From positions 1 through 35,296 of the forward strand of contig NAVB01000088.1 in NCBI GenBank assembly GCA_002179805.1: DNA of 35,296 bases, in the 5' to 3' direction. Positions within the stretch are counted from its first letter, which is position 1. Every line of letters begins with the position of its first letter. The stretch comes from Acanthamoeba lenticulata. Lineage: Eukaryota > Discosea > Longamoebia > Acanthamoebidae. This document shows positions 11,374-21,467 of this stretch, one piece after another. The notes under the pieces were generated by a model. The model was not told the DNA's origin, did not search any database, and saw only the letters and a program-made list of their open reading frames with translations. The position numbers and the translations under genes are program-made.

Positions 11374-11937
11374 GTATGTTCGGGGGGGTAGCTTCAAACG
11401 TTCGTTTTGCCTCGTTGCGCTGAAGAAAGCAAGCACGAGCACCAAACTGATAAAAAAAAAGCGTAACCGTGAAGAACGAAAACGAAGGGAAAAATGAAGC
11501 GATGGCTGACGAGGCGAGGCAGGCGGCAGAGTAAGAGAGGGGGGCAGGTGAGGCAAACTGCGGCCAGACGTCTGAGGAAGCCAAGCAGGAGGGAGGAAGA
11601 AAGCTTGCTGAATTGAGCCCAGGCGCCGTGCGGAGGAGTATTTTGGCTACAAGAGTAGCGTGTAACCACTCGGCATCGTGCCTACCGGAGCCGCACAAGA
11701 GCACTTCCCGCGATACCCCGCGGCACCATTGGGCTAAATGACATCTCGTGCACCAACCACCATCGACCCTGGCAATGAGCTTTTCTTGGCCCACCAGCAA
11801 AAATGGACACAAAAAAAGATTTTTCTCTCCTTGGCCCCAGACCTCAAAAGCATGGTCCCTAAACCCAAAACATTCAAAGCTCGGGAACATCATGATGTTT
11901 GGCTAATTTATTTTTATTTTTATTTTATTTATTGGTG
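11374..11937. other. Intergenic region: P450 promoter side and F-box gene 3' end
   Basis: 564 bp between the P450 start and the stop of the upstream F-box gene, which is transcribed the same way. Open frames here lack family features and I see no supported gene. It should hold the P450 promoter. The end next to 11938 is AT-rich with polyadenylation-like signals. Confidence 0.5.
11928..11933 (-). terminator. Polyadenylation signal of the F-box gene
   Basis: AATAAA on the minus strand 5 bases after the TGA at 11938-11940, followed by further AATAAA-like repeats (11903-11930). Confidence 0.55.
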
Positions 11938-12704
11938 TCAACAGGCCATGTCCCACAAGACAAGGGTCCGTTCGCAGGCCACCACGAGCAGGTCGTCGGC
12001 GAGGGCCGTGTGGAGGTGGCGCAGCGGATCGCAGTCCGGCGGGTGGAAGACGCGGCGCTCGCTGGTGGCAAAGTCGTGCACCACGACGCACTTCTGGCCC
12101 ATCGAGTAGAGGTTGCCCGTCATCACGGCCTTCCGGCCGTCGACGTGGGTGAAGGTGGCCTCCCCGCCGTTGCGCAGCACCATCACCCTGTGCGGCTCCT
12201 CGAGCGAGACGATGCGCACGCCGTCGGCGGTCGGGCTCCAGATGGCGTGCTGGTTGTACTGCGGCCCGCCCGTGCTGTTCCACTCGGGGAACGGCTGAAG
12301 GCTCCGGCACTCCTCCAGGTCGCTCCACCGGTACACGTGCGTCGTGTCGCCCACGGCTGCGGCCATCATATGGGTGAGTTTGAAGCCCCAAAAGCCCACA
12401 AAGCAAAGGTCCGGGAGCAAGGCGGCTTACGTGGCGCGGCCGAGCAGAGGAACGTCTCCGAGGCGTCGTCCTGGGTCATGTACCAGCGCATGGCCCGCTC
12501 GCCCGCCGCCGCTGCGGCGGCAGCCGAGTCCCCGTAGGACTGGCCGAGCCGGGTCGGGACGAGCTCGCGCACGACCTCGCCCATGCGCAAGTCCGCCACC
12601 AGCAGCGACGTCGCGCCGCCGATGATCAGGCAGTCTTCGCGTGTGACCATGCCCGAAGCACAGTGCTCCGCCGCTGCACGTTCGTGTGTGCGCGCGTGCG
12701 TGCA

Positions 12705-12737
<33 letters not shown>

Positions 12738-13828
12738 TGCGGTCGTCAGCCTCTGAGGCAATGCCGCCAGCTTGAGGGAGAGGAGACGGCTTCGTACAAA
12801 GGCCAATAGAGACCACCGGCGTGCTGGCGTCGGGGCGCGCCATGTCAAACAGCGCAACGGTCTCTGGCCGAGGCCCGGAGCTCAGGGCCAGCCAGAGCCG
12901 CGTGGCGTTGACGGCCAGCTCGCTCTCGTCGGCTCGGCCGAGGATTAGCCGGGCGCCGCCGACGGACGGGTCGCCCTTGCGAAAGACCGCTACGCCGCTG
13001 TTGCCGTGGGCCACGAGGAGCTCTTGCGTCTGGCAGAGCGTGGGCATCCTGTACACGTTACGCGCGTGGCGCGACTGCACGATCTCCGTCGGGTCGTAGG
13101 TGGCGCTGTGGAAAACGGCGGCCCCGGCCTGGCCCCGGCGCTGTCGCCGCAGGTCGTACGCGTAAATCTGCCATGATGGCCCACGACATGAGAGGGCTGG
13201 GCGTCAACAACATGGGCGCCGTGCATGATGAAGACGCCAAGCGCAAGACGGTCGACAAGCACCTTGCCCGTCTCGCTGGCGGCGTAGAGCGTGTGGGTGG
13301 CGGGGCCGTCGTGGCGGGAGTCGACGAGAAGGTGGTCTCCGTAGGGCCGACGCGCCATCGGCCCGGGGAGCCGGGCAAGGTGGGGCTCGATTTCGTCGAT
13401 GCGGCTCCAGCGGAGGTCGCGCAAGTAGTGCTCGCGCCACTTGTCCTCCGCCAGCCTGGCAGGACCAAAGGAGGAGTTTCATACGCGTCAAAGAACGAAA
13501 AGCGGAAAAGAACGAAAAACGGTGACAGAAGAAGAGGGTGAGCTGGTTACGAGGCGTCCGGGAAGAGTGGCCCTTGGCCTGAGAAGGGGGACGTCGAGAA
13601 GCGTTGACGGTGGAGGTGACGCCATACGCTTCGCGTGATGCCGTAGAGGCGGCGACAGGTGGCCGACAACCGAGCCACGCTGGCGACGGCCAGGTCGCTT
13701 TGGCCGCGTTCGATGCGGTTGACCCACCGCCCCTTGCCCGAGCGCGGAGCGGAAAGTGCGGGGCTTCGGCAACCCACCAGCAGGAACCCAACGACGTGGA
13801 GCACCAGCTCGTCTGGCAGCTCCTCCAT
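11938..13828 (-). CDS. F-box protein with propeller-like C-terminal region
   Basis: Probable substrate receptor of an SCF (Skp1-cullin-F-box) ubiquitin ligase (family knowledge). Exons 13828..13551, 13455..13263, 13167..12798, 12673..12431, 12356..11938 give 500 aa. The F-box lies at about residues 3-75: MEELPDELVLHVVGFL opens it and LSATCRRLYGITRSVWR closes it, with an extra 25-residue basic loop between. A WREHYLRDLRW motif follows, as often after F-boxes. The rest has repeated beta-strand units ending in hydrophobic or Asp/Trp pairs: LYAASETGKIYAYDLR, LLVAHGNSGVAVFRKG, LIIGGATSLLVADLRMG, HVYRWSDLEECRSL, LLVVACERTLVLWDMAC. These resemble WD40-type blades but no classic GH...WD repeat is clear. 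Divergent from the COA3-like gene, 212 bp apart, so the two may share a promoter region. Confidence 0.82.
12683..12741. repeat. TG/CG-alternating microsatellite in an F-box gene intron
   Basis: Alternating purine-pyrimidine tract (gtgtgtgtgtgtgtgcgcgcgtgtg) lying wholly inside the intron 12797..12674 of the minus-strand F-box gene. Such tracts can adopt Z-DNA; no function is claimed. Confidence 0.85.
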
Positions 13829-14040
13829 GCCCGCCCTTCTCAGGCTTTCGCCAGTGCGTGTTAATCAAATGATTACTTATAAATTTCAATAAAGTCTTTG
13901 TTGGCCGGCAAAGCTGCAGCTTTTTTACAGCTTTTTTCCTCGAACCTGCCCGCTGCGATCGCGCGCATTACTCACTAAATCCAGTTGCGCCTACCTGCAT
14001 CTACCCACACAGCTGCATTGCACAAGGATAGACAGAAGAA
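13829..14040. promoter_or_regulatory. Bidirectional intergenic region
   Basis: 212 bp between the divergent F-box and COA3-like start codons; must contain both promoters. No clear TATA box or repeated motif was recognised. Confidence 0.4.
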
Positions 14041-14322
14041 ATGTCGGCACATGGATCTCCATCATCGGCGGGGCCTGAGGGCTACGTGCCGCCCCACCTG
14101 CGGCCCAAGGGCGCCAAGCAGACGACGCCTCCCGGTGTGAGCGAGGGCGCTCGACCCCCGCTCCCGTGGCGTCTGCGACCCGGCTCCAAGTATGTGACTG
14201 CGGGTGTTTTGATGCTGGGCGTGGTGGGCACTTTCCTCTACACCATCCGTTCGGTCTCGCGCGACGACTTCGCGGATATCGACGACAGCGGCAATAAGGT
14301 CCGCGATAGGCCTCAAGTGTAG
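14041..14322 (+). CDS. coa3: COA3-like cytochrome c oxidase assembly factor
   Basis: Small inner-membrane mitochondrial protein that stabilises newly made COX1 during complex IV assembly (family knowledge). Single exon, 93 aa, the usual size. A Pro/Gly-rich N-terminus with YVPPHLRPKG is followed by PWRLRPGSK, one transmembrane helix at about 51-69 (YVTAGVLMLGVVGTFLYTI) and the family-type sequence directly after it, RSVSRDDFADIDD, which parallels the YTFYSISQERFLDEL region of human COA3. The tail is short and polar. The only ATG giving this layout is at 14041. The next gene starts about 170 bp downstream on the same strand. The match rests on the helix plus the post-helix motif, so a different small single-span mitochondrial protein is possible. 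Confidence 0.72.
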   Translation: MSAHGSPSSAGPEGYVPPHLRPKGAKQTTPPGVSEGARPPLPWRLRPGSKYVTAGVLMLGVVGTFLYTIRSVSRDDFADIDDSGNKVRDRPQV

Positions 14323-14488
14323 GATCTGCCACGAACTTCTTGCATGAGGGTCGATTCTCTTGTACACAAATCAAATCAGCTCTCAATCTCAACAACAAGC
14401 AATCTTCCAATTTTTTATTTCCTTTTTTTTTCACGCCAAGCAGTCCTGCAAAAGAAAAAGAAAAAAGAAGGCGTTTGACGTAGCGCCA

Positions 14489-17400
14489 ATGGAGTTCGAT
14501 TCAGATGAGGAGGATCGGCTGCTAACCGAACGTGAGATTCGGTGCGGCAAATGCAATCCTCTATCTCTTCAAGTTGCAGTTTCATCTCATCGTGCATAAT
14601 TTGGTTGAGTGGGGTGGGCACCGAGAAGGGACGGCCCTTGCCTGATCGATGAAGCGTTCTATGCTCGCCTGTCCGTCTTTGGCGGCCGCAAGGAACCGGC
14701 GGTCACCAGCACGTCCTCCTCTGCCACAACTGCAACGCCGCGTTCGCCTCTCCCTCCAACAACGCTCGAGGCGCAGCGCACCAAGCGGCCCGCCACCGAC
14801 GGCGTGGCCTCGGATGCTGCTGCCGCGGCCGCGGCCGCACAGGCTGCAGCTCAGGCGGCCAAGAAGCGGCGGCGCGAAACCGCAATCATCGACGTCATCG
14901 ACATGATCCAGTCCAGCATCACGCCCATCCCCTCATCCACCCTCCCGTCCGCCACGGCCACCACGCCTGGCGGGACCACAGGCAGCGGGGCACAGGCTTC
15001 GTCTGCCGCGTCATCCGCGAGCAAGAAACAACCGGCGGCGGCGGCAGCGAGCGCCAACTTGCCGCGCACGTCGTCGCTCACACAACAGGAGCACCGGCTG
15101 TTCCTCGACCTTGAGCGCAAGTATGTGCTGCACCAGCAGCAAATGGTGCGTCGCCTCCTCCGCCACGGCCGCGAAGCTTTTTGGCCGCGCGAGGTTTTCT
15201 CACACCACCTTAGGGTCCGCCGCTGGACGAGGCCAACCTGAGCAAGTACCTCGAGATGCGCCATCGGGTCTTCCTCGAGCAGCAGGAGTACGACAAGGCG
15301 CAGCGCCAGAAGGTGCGTTTTGCACGTGCTTCGTGGTGTGCAGACCACTCGGATGAATCAACTACAACTTGAATCTATAACCCTTCTATGTGGTGCACCA
15401 GGCTCAAGCAAACAATGTTTTCCTCAAGTACAACCCAGGCATCAAGGCCCAGGTCGAGGTACGACTCCCTCCCATGGTCGTGACAACATATATATAAAGA
15501 AATGTTTTATTTTCTTAAATGTAATTTCAATACTAAAATGCGTTGTGGAGCAGCAATTCTTGGCGCTGAAGCGAAGCCGCGCGAAGCAGTATCCACGGTT
15601 CTATCAGCCTCACGTACCCCTAGCTTCGCTTCTGCCCTCCTCCCTTTACAATCTTGTCCGCACGCCTGAATCGAGCCTCATCTCGTCCTGCGTTTGTTGT
15701 TGCCTTACAGGACACGCTCGACCTAAACAAGGTGGAGTCGGCCAGCGATGATCCCATCCTCAAGCACCAGGCGCCCCTCTTCCAGATCGTGCGTATCCTC
15801 TTGTCTGTGATCAACAACACGTCGTCATCATCATCCCTTTGCTCACCACCATCGTTATGATCAAACACCATCAGGGCCGAGTGCTTCGCTTCGAGCCGCC
15901 GCCAGACTATGAGACCGAAGTGGCGTCGGACCTGCCCGTCTTCCAGCCGCCACAACAACAACAACAGCAGCAGGCACAGGCGCACAGGGCCAGGCGATGG
16001 CACAAGCAGATCATGCCGGCCGTGAGCGACGATCCCTACGCGCGCTGCTTGGCCCGCGAGACTGAACCCGCCGTCGACATCGTCTTGTCCTCTGGGTACT
16101 GCGCAGTCCACAAGCCGACTGCTCGCTCGAGTCTGACCACGACGACGTTCTCCTGTGCAGGAGCGTGTCGGCCCTGTTCAACATGTACAGCGAGACCTGG
16201 GAGATCCCGGTCACTGTTGTACAAGACGACACCACGGGTTCGTGTCCTGCTTTTGCTTCTGCTTCTTCTTGTTGTTGTTGTTGTTGTTGTTCTGAAGACC
16301 TGCTACCACGACTAGGCGGGAGGAAGGTGGTGCTGGTGGACAAGCCGCTACTCAAGAAAAAGATGACGCTACGCGAGAAAAATGAGCTCTATTATAAGGC
16401 GGCCTACGAGCACCTGGGCCTGAACCTCGCCCCTGAGGCCTCCATCGCTCTACCGCTGGCCCAGCGCAGGAGCGAGCCGCAGCCAACTCAACAGCAACAG
16501 CAACAACAGCCTCCGCTACAACAACAGGGTGATGTCAGCAACAAAAAGGGAGGAGAAAACGAAAATCAGAAAGAAAAGGAAGATGGCGGGAAGGAGGAGA
16601 AGGAGAAGAAGGAGGAGGAGAAGGAGGAGATGGAAGAGGAAGAAAGTCAACAACAGCTTGAGATCGAGGACGAGGAGGCCGAGGAGGAGCGCGAACGGAA
16701 AGCCCAAGAGAAGGTCGAACGTGAGAAGGCCGAGAACGAACGCCGCGCCAAGGAGGAAGAAGACCGCATAAATGAAGAACGGTACGATGGGTTGCACAAC
16801 ACACTTCCTTTGATCAGCATCACCACCACCTTCATCTTTCCTTATCTCTTTCTCATCCCTCTGGTCCGTGCAGGCAGCGCGAGGAGCGGGAAAAGCGGCG
16901 GTGCTCGGCCCTGGGCAAGGCGGGCGAGGAGTGGATGGGCCGCAGCTTTCCCTCGCTGGCCGACGACAACCTGACCTACCATCTGTGGAGCTTTGGGGAC
17001 ATTCGCCTCCTCATCCGCTGCAAGCTGCATGGCTACATCCAGACCCCAGCTGTACGTCTTTCTGCGTCTGGAATGTGTGGCATTTTCTGGTCATTGTTGA
17101 ATAATTCCTCAAATATTTTATAAAATGGGCGCTACGTGAAGGGCTACAAGTTCATCGGGACAAAGGCGAAGCTCGAGTACTTTGGTGACCACTGGGAGGA
17201 GACGACGGTCAGCGAGACGGCGCGCCAGTGGATCCACCACTATATTCGCCCCTACGATCCGGTCATCCTGGTCGCCCGCTGGAACGTCTTCTCATCGCGC
17301 CTCCTGTGTACCGAGCGACGCGACGCTACGAAACTGCTTCGACTCGGAACCTTTGTGTACGCCGTCCATACTTTTCCTGTTAATCTTAAGCATTTTAAAA

Positions 17401-18423
17401 TGTTTACAATTTGGCTTTTAGGCCGGCGATCGCGGCCAAGGCGGTGCTGATGGCGCTGCAGAAGCTGCGCACGCTGCCGCCCGGCCACTACGTGCTCTCC
17501 CACAAGATCGAGGAGCGGGTCGTTGTCATCCTCAAGGCCGTCGATCGTACGCCCACTCTCAGTCGTATGGACGTCATGCTCTGTGATGTGTTGACGACCG
17601 ACGCGCCTCTTTGCAGCGTCGACAATGCCGTCGGCCCAGCAGCCAAAGGGCGCGACGAGCAACACGTTGTACGACCTCCACGCGGCCCACGCGTCGTCGG
17701 GCGCCACGGACGACCGCTCGGTGCCCTACGTGCGCCTCATCTGGCCGCGCGAGCTGTCGGCCGAGCAGATCCCGCACACGTTCCCACCCGTGCCGCTGCC
17801 CGTGCCGGCCGCCGCGCAGAGGGGAAGAACGAGCAGCGAGTACCACAAGCTCAAGAAGGTCAAGAACGTTAAATATTGCTACGACTTTGCCAACAAGGTT
17901 CGCCTCTCTGGCCTTTTATTTGCTTAGTTTGCTTGAATGTATGCTGAAATATGCTTGGAATTCTTAGAGAGTGTGCCCTCGAGGGGCTGGGTGCCCGTTC
18001 CCGCATCTGGACGCCAAGACGGTGCTGGAAGCCAGCAAGGAGAAGCGGAAGCGCGCCAACAAGAAGCACAAGCTCAAGAAGCGCCAGGCGGCTGCTACGG
18101 CGGCAGCAGCCGCAACAACACCAAAAGCACAAAAGGCGGCGTCGGCGGCCACCGCGCCGAGCGGTTCCCCCGAGGGGGAGGGCTCGCGGTCGCCGCTGCC
18201 GCCCGGGTCACCCGCCGCGGGCGGCTCGAGCGACAACGACGACAGCGTGGCCAGCGGGGAGGACGGCGCTGCCGCTGAATATGATGACGATGGCGGCGAC
18301 GACGACAACAACGAAGACCACGGTGGTGATGACGAAGAGGACCACGCTGATGACCAGGACGATGATGAGTCTTCTTCAGCCATCCCAAATGACCTTCTCT
18401 ACATCGCCGCCACCCAAATTTAA
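14489..18423 (+). CDS. ICE2: ICE2/NARG2-like little elongation complex subunit with C-terminal CCCH zinc finger
   Basis: In animals ICE2 is part of the little elongation complex that drives RNA polymerase II transcription of snRNA genes (family knowledge). Fourteen exons: 14489..14541, 14626..15145, 15214..15312, 15402..15458, 15554..15613, 15711..15788, 15875..16095, 16161..16237, 16316..16781, 16874..17051, 17142..17356, 17422..17546, 17617..17897, 17968..18423; 961 aa. N-terminal acidic start MEFDSDEEDRLL, Ala-rich region, then helices around LFLDLERKYVLHQQQM. The NARG2_C-type domain spans exons 8-13: MYSETWEIPVTVV, VVLVDKPLLKKKMTLREKNE, a long Glu/Lys-rich insert, LTYHLWSFGDIRLLIRCKLH, AKLEYFGDHW, LLPPGHYVLSHKI-like strand and YVRLIWPREL. 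Exons 13-14 add CX8CX5CX3H (C804, C813, C819, H823), then a basic and acidic tail. The weakest joins are the acceptors at 14625 and 17141. Confidence 0.8.
16466..16781 (+). repeat. Gln-rich and Glu/Lys-rich low-complexity insert in the ICE2-like gene
   Basis: CAA/CAG runs (16486-16526) followed by GAG/GAA/AAG-rich sequence coding KEEKEKKEEEKEEMEEEE-type charged helix. It interrupts the conserved domain between AYEHLGLNL and the exon with the LWSFGD motif. Confidence 0.75.
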
Positions 18424-18517
18424 TGGCAAAAATTTATAAAATACAAATCCATTTTTTTTGAAATTCCAAAAACTTTCTCCATTTTTTGTTTGGCCAAGTC
18501 GGTTATTCTATTCAAAG

Positions 18518-21292
18518 ATGGAAGAGGATGAGCCGTGCTGGGATGAGTGGCTGTGGGTTCACGTGTTTGAGTTCCTCAGCGTGCGGGACCTGGCCGCTGC
18601 CCGCCTCGTCTGCGCCACCTGGGCGCGCCTGGCCGACGACGGTGCGCCCCTTTTTTTGTCTTTTGCTTGTAGCGCTGAGGCCAACTCGTGCGGAGGAGCG
18701 CGGCTGCAGGCAGCGTGTGGCGCGTCAAGTGCCGCGAGCCGGTCGACGCCTCCCGAGGCCAAGGCAAGCTTGGTGGCCGCTTCGAGCCTCGGCTGTTCAC
18801 GCGCAACCTGAAGACAGCAGACAGTGCCCTGTGGAAGCCTCTCTTCCGCGAACTCGGTACGCACCTCCATATTATTCTTATCGAATTCTTTTTTAACAAT
18901 ATTTATATTTTATATTTTATTATTTATTCTTTCATGTTTTTTCGCAGCTACGTTTGCGGTCAAGGGCGCGGGGACGGACCACCTGGCCTACGGGGTCCTC
19001 CGTGAGGGCCTGTGCGCCTCTTCAAGCGACCACTGGTCGCAGGGCATCCACCAGACTCTCAAGCCGTACGGCCTACACAAGCCCTTACGAATATTTGTAT
19101 TGTATTTTATTTTATAAAGTAATGTTACCTGTGCCACCGACGTACGTGCAGGAGCCTGCAGACGTTTTGGTCGTCCAAGGGCTCGGCCGACCCCGACAGC
19201 AGCGAGTTCCTCGTCTACCGCCTGGCGCAGCCCATCTGCCTCGTGCGGTCGGTGAGCATCACCATCTACCGCGCTGGCTACCAGAAGGGCATCCCCGTGT
19301 ACGGGCCCCAGCGTCTGCAGGTGTCCGTCGGCTTCGGGCCGGAGAAGGAGGACATGCACTACGTCTCGCCCGTCTTTCCCGTCGACAACTCGGCCGGTAC
19401 TCTCGTCCTCCTTCATCTTCATCTTCTTCATGTTCCTCAATTTGTGTCGACTGACCGGCTGCGTAGCCGAGCAGACGTTCGAGCTGGCGCCAGAGCTCGT
19501 GGCCGGAGGCTTCCTTCGCATCGACCTCTACGGGCGCGTCCAGACGCAGCCGGACGACGACCTCTACTACACGGTCCTCCAGCGCGTCGTCGCCCTCGGC
19601 GCGCCCATTGGTTCGTTTTCACCTCGTAATTTCTATGGGTTTCCACGAAACGTTCAGCGGAGCTGATTCGTCGAAAAACAGCGGCGCTGAGCGCGAAGCC
19701 GGTGCTGTCGGGCGCGCTGGTGCGGCTGGCCATGTCGAAGCCCTGCTTCCGGGCCAGCCTCCTCCACCCGCCCGTCTCGGAGCTGCGCCGCCGGTCGCGC
19801 CACAAGCGCCGCCGGACCGCCGTCGACCACGTTCTGGCGCACGGCGACGACGACGAAGGTGAAGGTGATGAAGGTGAAGACGAAGATGAAGAGGCGATGG
19901 ATGAAGAGGAAGAAGATGAAGAGGACGAGCGCCGTCACCTGTCCGATGACGACGAGAACGATCGCGACAAGACGGCGCAGTCAGACGCGGCCGACCTGGA
20001 GGAGCTCAAGGCCATCATGGAGGGCCAGCCCGAGTCCATGGTCAGCGCCAGCGATGACGGCGACGACGATCAAGACGTCGATCTCGATGCCGAGGAGGCC
20101 CTGTGCCGCCAGCTCCTGTACGTCGTAGTGGTCCTCCTTCCGGATGTTGTTGTCATCGCCTTGTTTGACGACGACGACGATGACGGCGAGGGCATCATCA
20201 GGCGTGTGCTGCAGCGTCAGATCGGGGACGCCATCGACGCGTCGCAGCGGGCGCTCCAGACGCGCGAGTACATCCGCGCGCTGCTGGCCAAGGCCAACTA
20301 CTCCGAAGCCGCCGCCGTCGCTCTCAACACCCCGCCCGTACGTGAATAATCTCAAGAATGACCGAACAAAAAGATGGGAAATACTTAAAATAACTTGAAT
20401 TGTATGCAGGAGGGAGAGGTGCGGACGGCTGAGGTGCTCGGCTGGTTCGGCGATGCTGGGCAGGAGGGCAAGAATGACAAGAATGCCAACAAGAGCCCGC
20501 TCGAGGCCTATCTGCTGATGGCCGCCCGCCGGCGCAAGGCGCTCAACGCGCACGAGTCGGTCGCCATCGCGCAGGCGCTGCTGCCCGCCCAGCTCTCGCT
20601 GCTGTCCATCTGCGTCACGTCGGGCCAGTTCACCTGCACCGAGGCCCTGGGCGACGTGCTCGCCCCGCACAACCCGCTCGTCGCCGCCGACGTCTTCATG
20701 CGCGCCCACGTCTTTGACAAGGTCCGCGCGTGTGTTGTGTGCGCGTGTGCGCGTGCGGGGACTGACGACGGCGTCGCGAGCAGGTTCTGCCATGCCTCGT
20801 GCGGGCCGGCCAGTTGGGGGCAGTGGCGCGCGTGGCCGAGGCCATCCCGTACCCGGTCGACTACGGCCTGCTCCTGCAGGTGCGGCGTCGCGCGTGTGAT
20901 GTGTGTGTGTGTGTGTGTGCGGCTCCACGCGTGTGTGTGCGGCTGACGCGCGCGTGTGTGCGTGTGGCGCGCAGCTGGCCAAGGCCGAGCTGCCGAGGGT
21001 CAAGGCGCTCGAGTTCGGGCTGATGCTGAGCCAGCCCGCCGGACACGGCGCAGCAGGTGCGCTGCTCGACGTGGACCAGATCAGGGCCACGCTGGAGATC
21101 GAGATGGCCGAGGGCGAGTGGGACGTGCGCGCCAAGCTGCGCCAGCTGATCCAGGAGGCCGGTGGGAACGAGCAGCCCGAAGACGAGCTGATGGTGGTGG
21201 CTGAAGATGAAGACGATGAGGAAGAGGAGGAAGAAGAAGATGAGGACGAGGAAGAAGAGGAAGACGGAGACGAGGACAAAGAGGAAGACTGA
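18518..21292 (+). CDS. F-box/At4g00755-like protein fused to a clathrin heavy-chain linker-like segment
   Basis: Exons 18518..18641, 18710..18856, 18948..19065, 19152..19396, 19467..19610, 19658..20117, 20202..20337, 20410..20721, 20784..20879, 20975..21292; 699 aa. F-box at 8-42 (WDEWLWVHVFEFLSVRDLAA, CATWARLADD). Residues 90-258 follow the plant At4g00755 family: LCASSSDHWSQGIHQTL, FWSSKGSADPDSSEFLVYRL, YQKGIPVYGPQRLQVSVGFG. An acidic linker fills about 323-400. Residues 413-620 resemble the heavy-chain linker and first alpha-solenoid repeats: RALLAKANYSEAAAVAL against human FNALFAQGNYSEAAKVA, CTEALGDVLAPHNPLVAADV against CSEELGDLV...PTLALSV, and FMRAHVFDKVLPCLVRAGQL against [20 protein letters not shown]. 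An acidic tail ends the chain. Both halves are joined within one uninterrupted exon (19658-20117). Role inferred: an SCF receptor that may contact clathrin or mimic its linker. The start is 94 bp after the preceding stop. Confidence 0.83.
20882..20972. repeat. TG/CG-alternating microsatellite in an F-box/clathrin gene intron
   Basis: Tracts of gtgtgtgtgtgtgtgcggc type fill most of the intron 20880-20974. It resembles the tract in the minus-strand F-box gene intron at 12683-12741. Confidence 0.8.
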
Positions 21293-21467
21293 AGAGCCAG
21301 AAGAGTAATACGCTCTGCGTGCGTCACATTCTTTTTTTTCTGCGCTGTTCTTGGCTGGGTTACCCTGTAACTCTTCGGAGTTTTGCTTATCCATTGGCGT
21401 TTTCTATTGAACTGTGAAGACTTGGTAAAAGGTCAAAGCTTGTTTGTTTTAGTTTGTAGTCAACACC

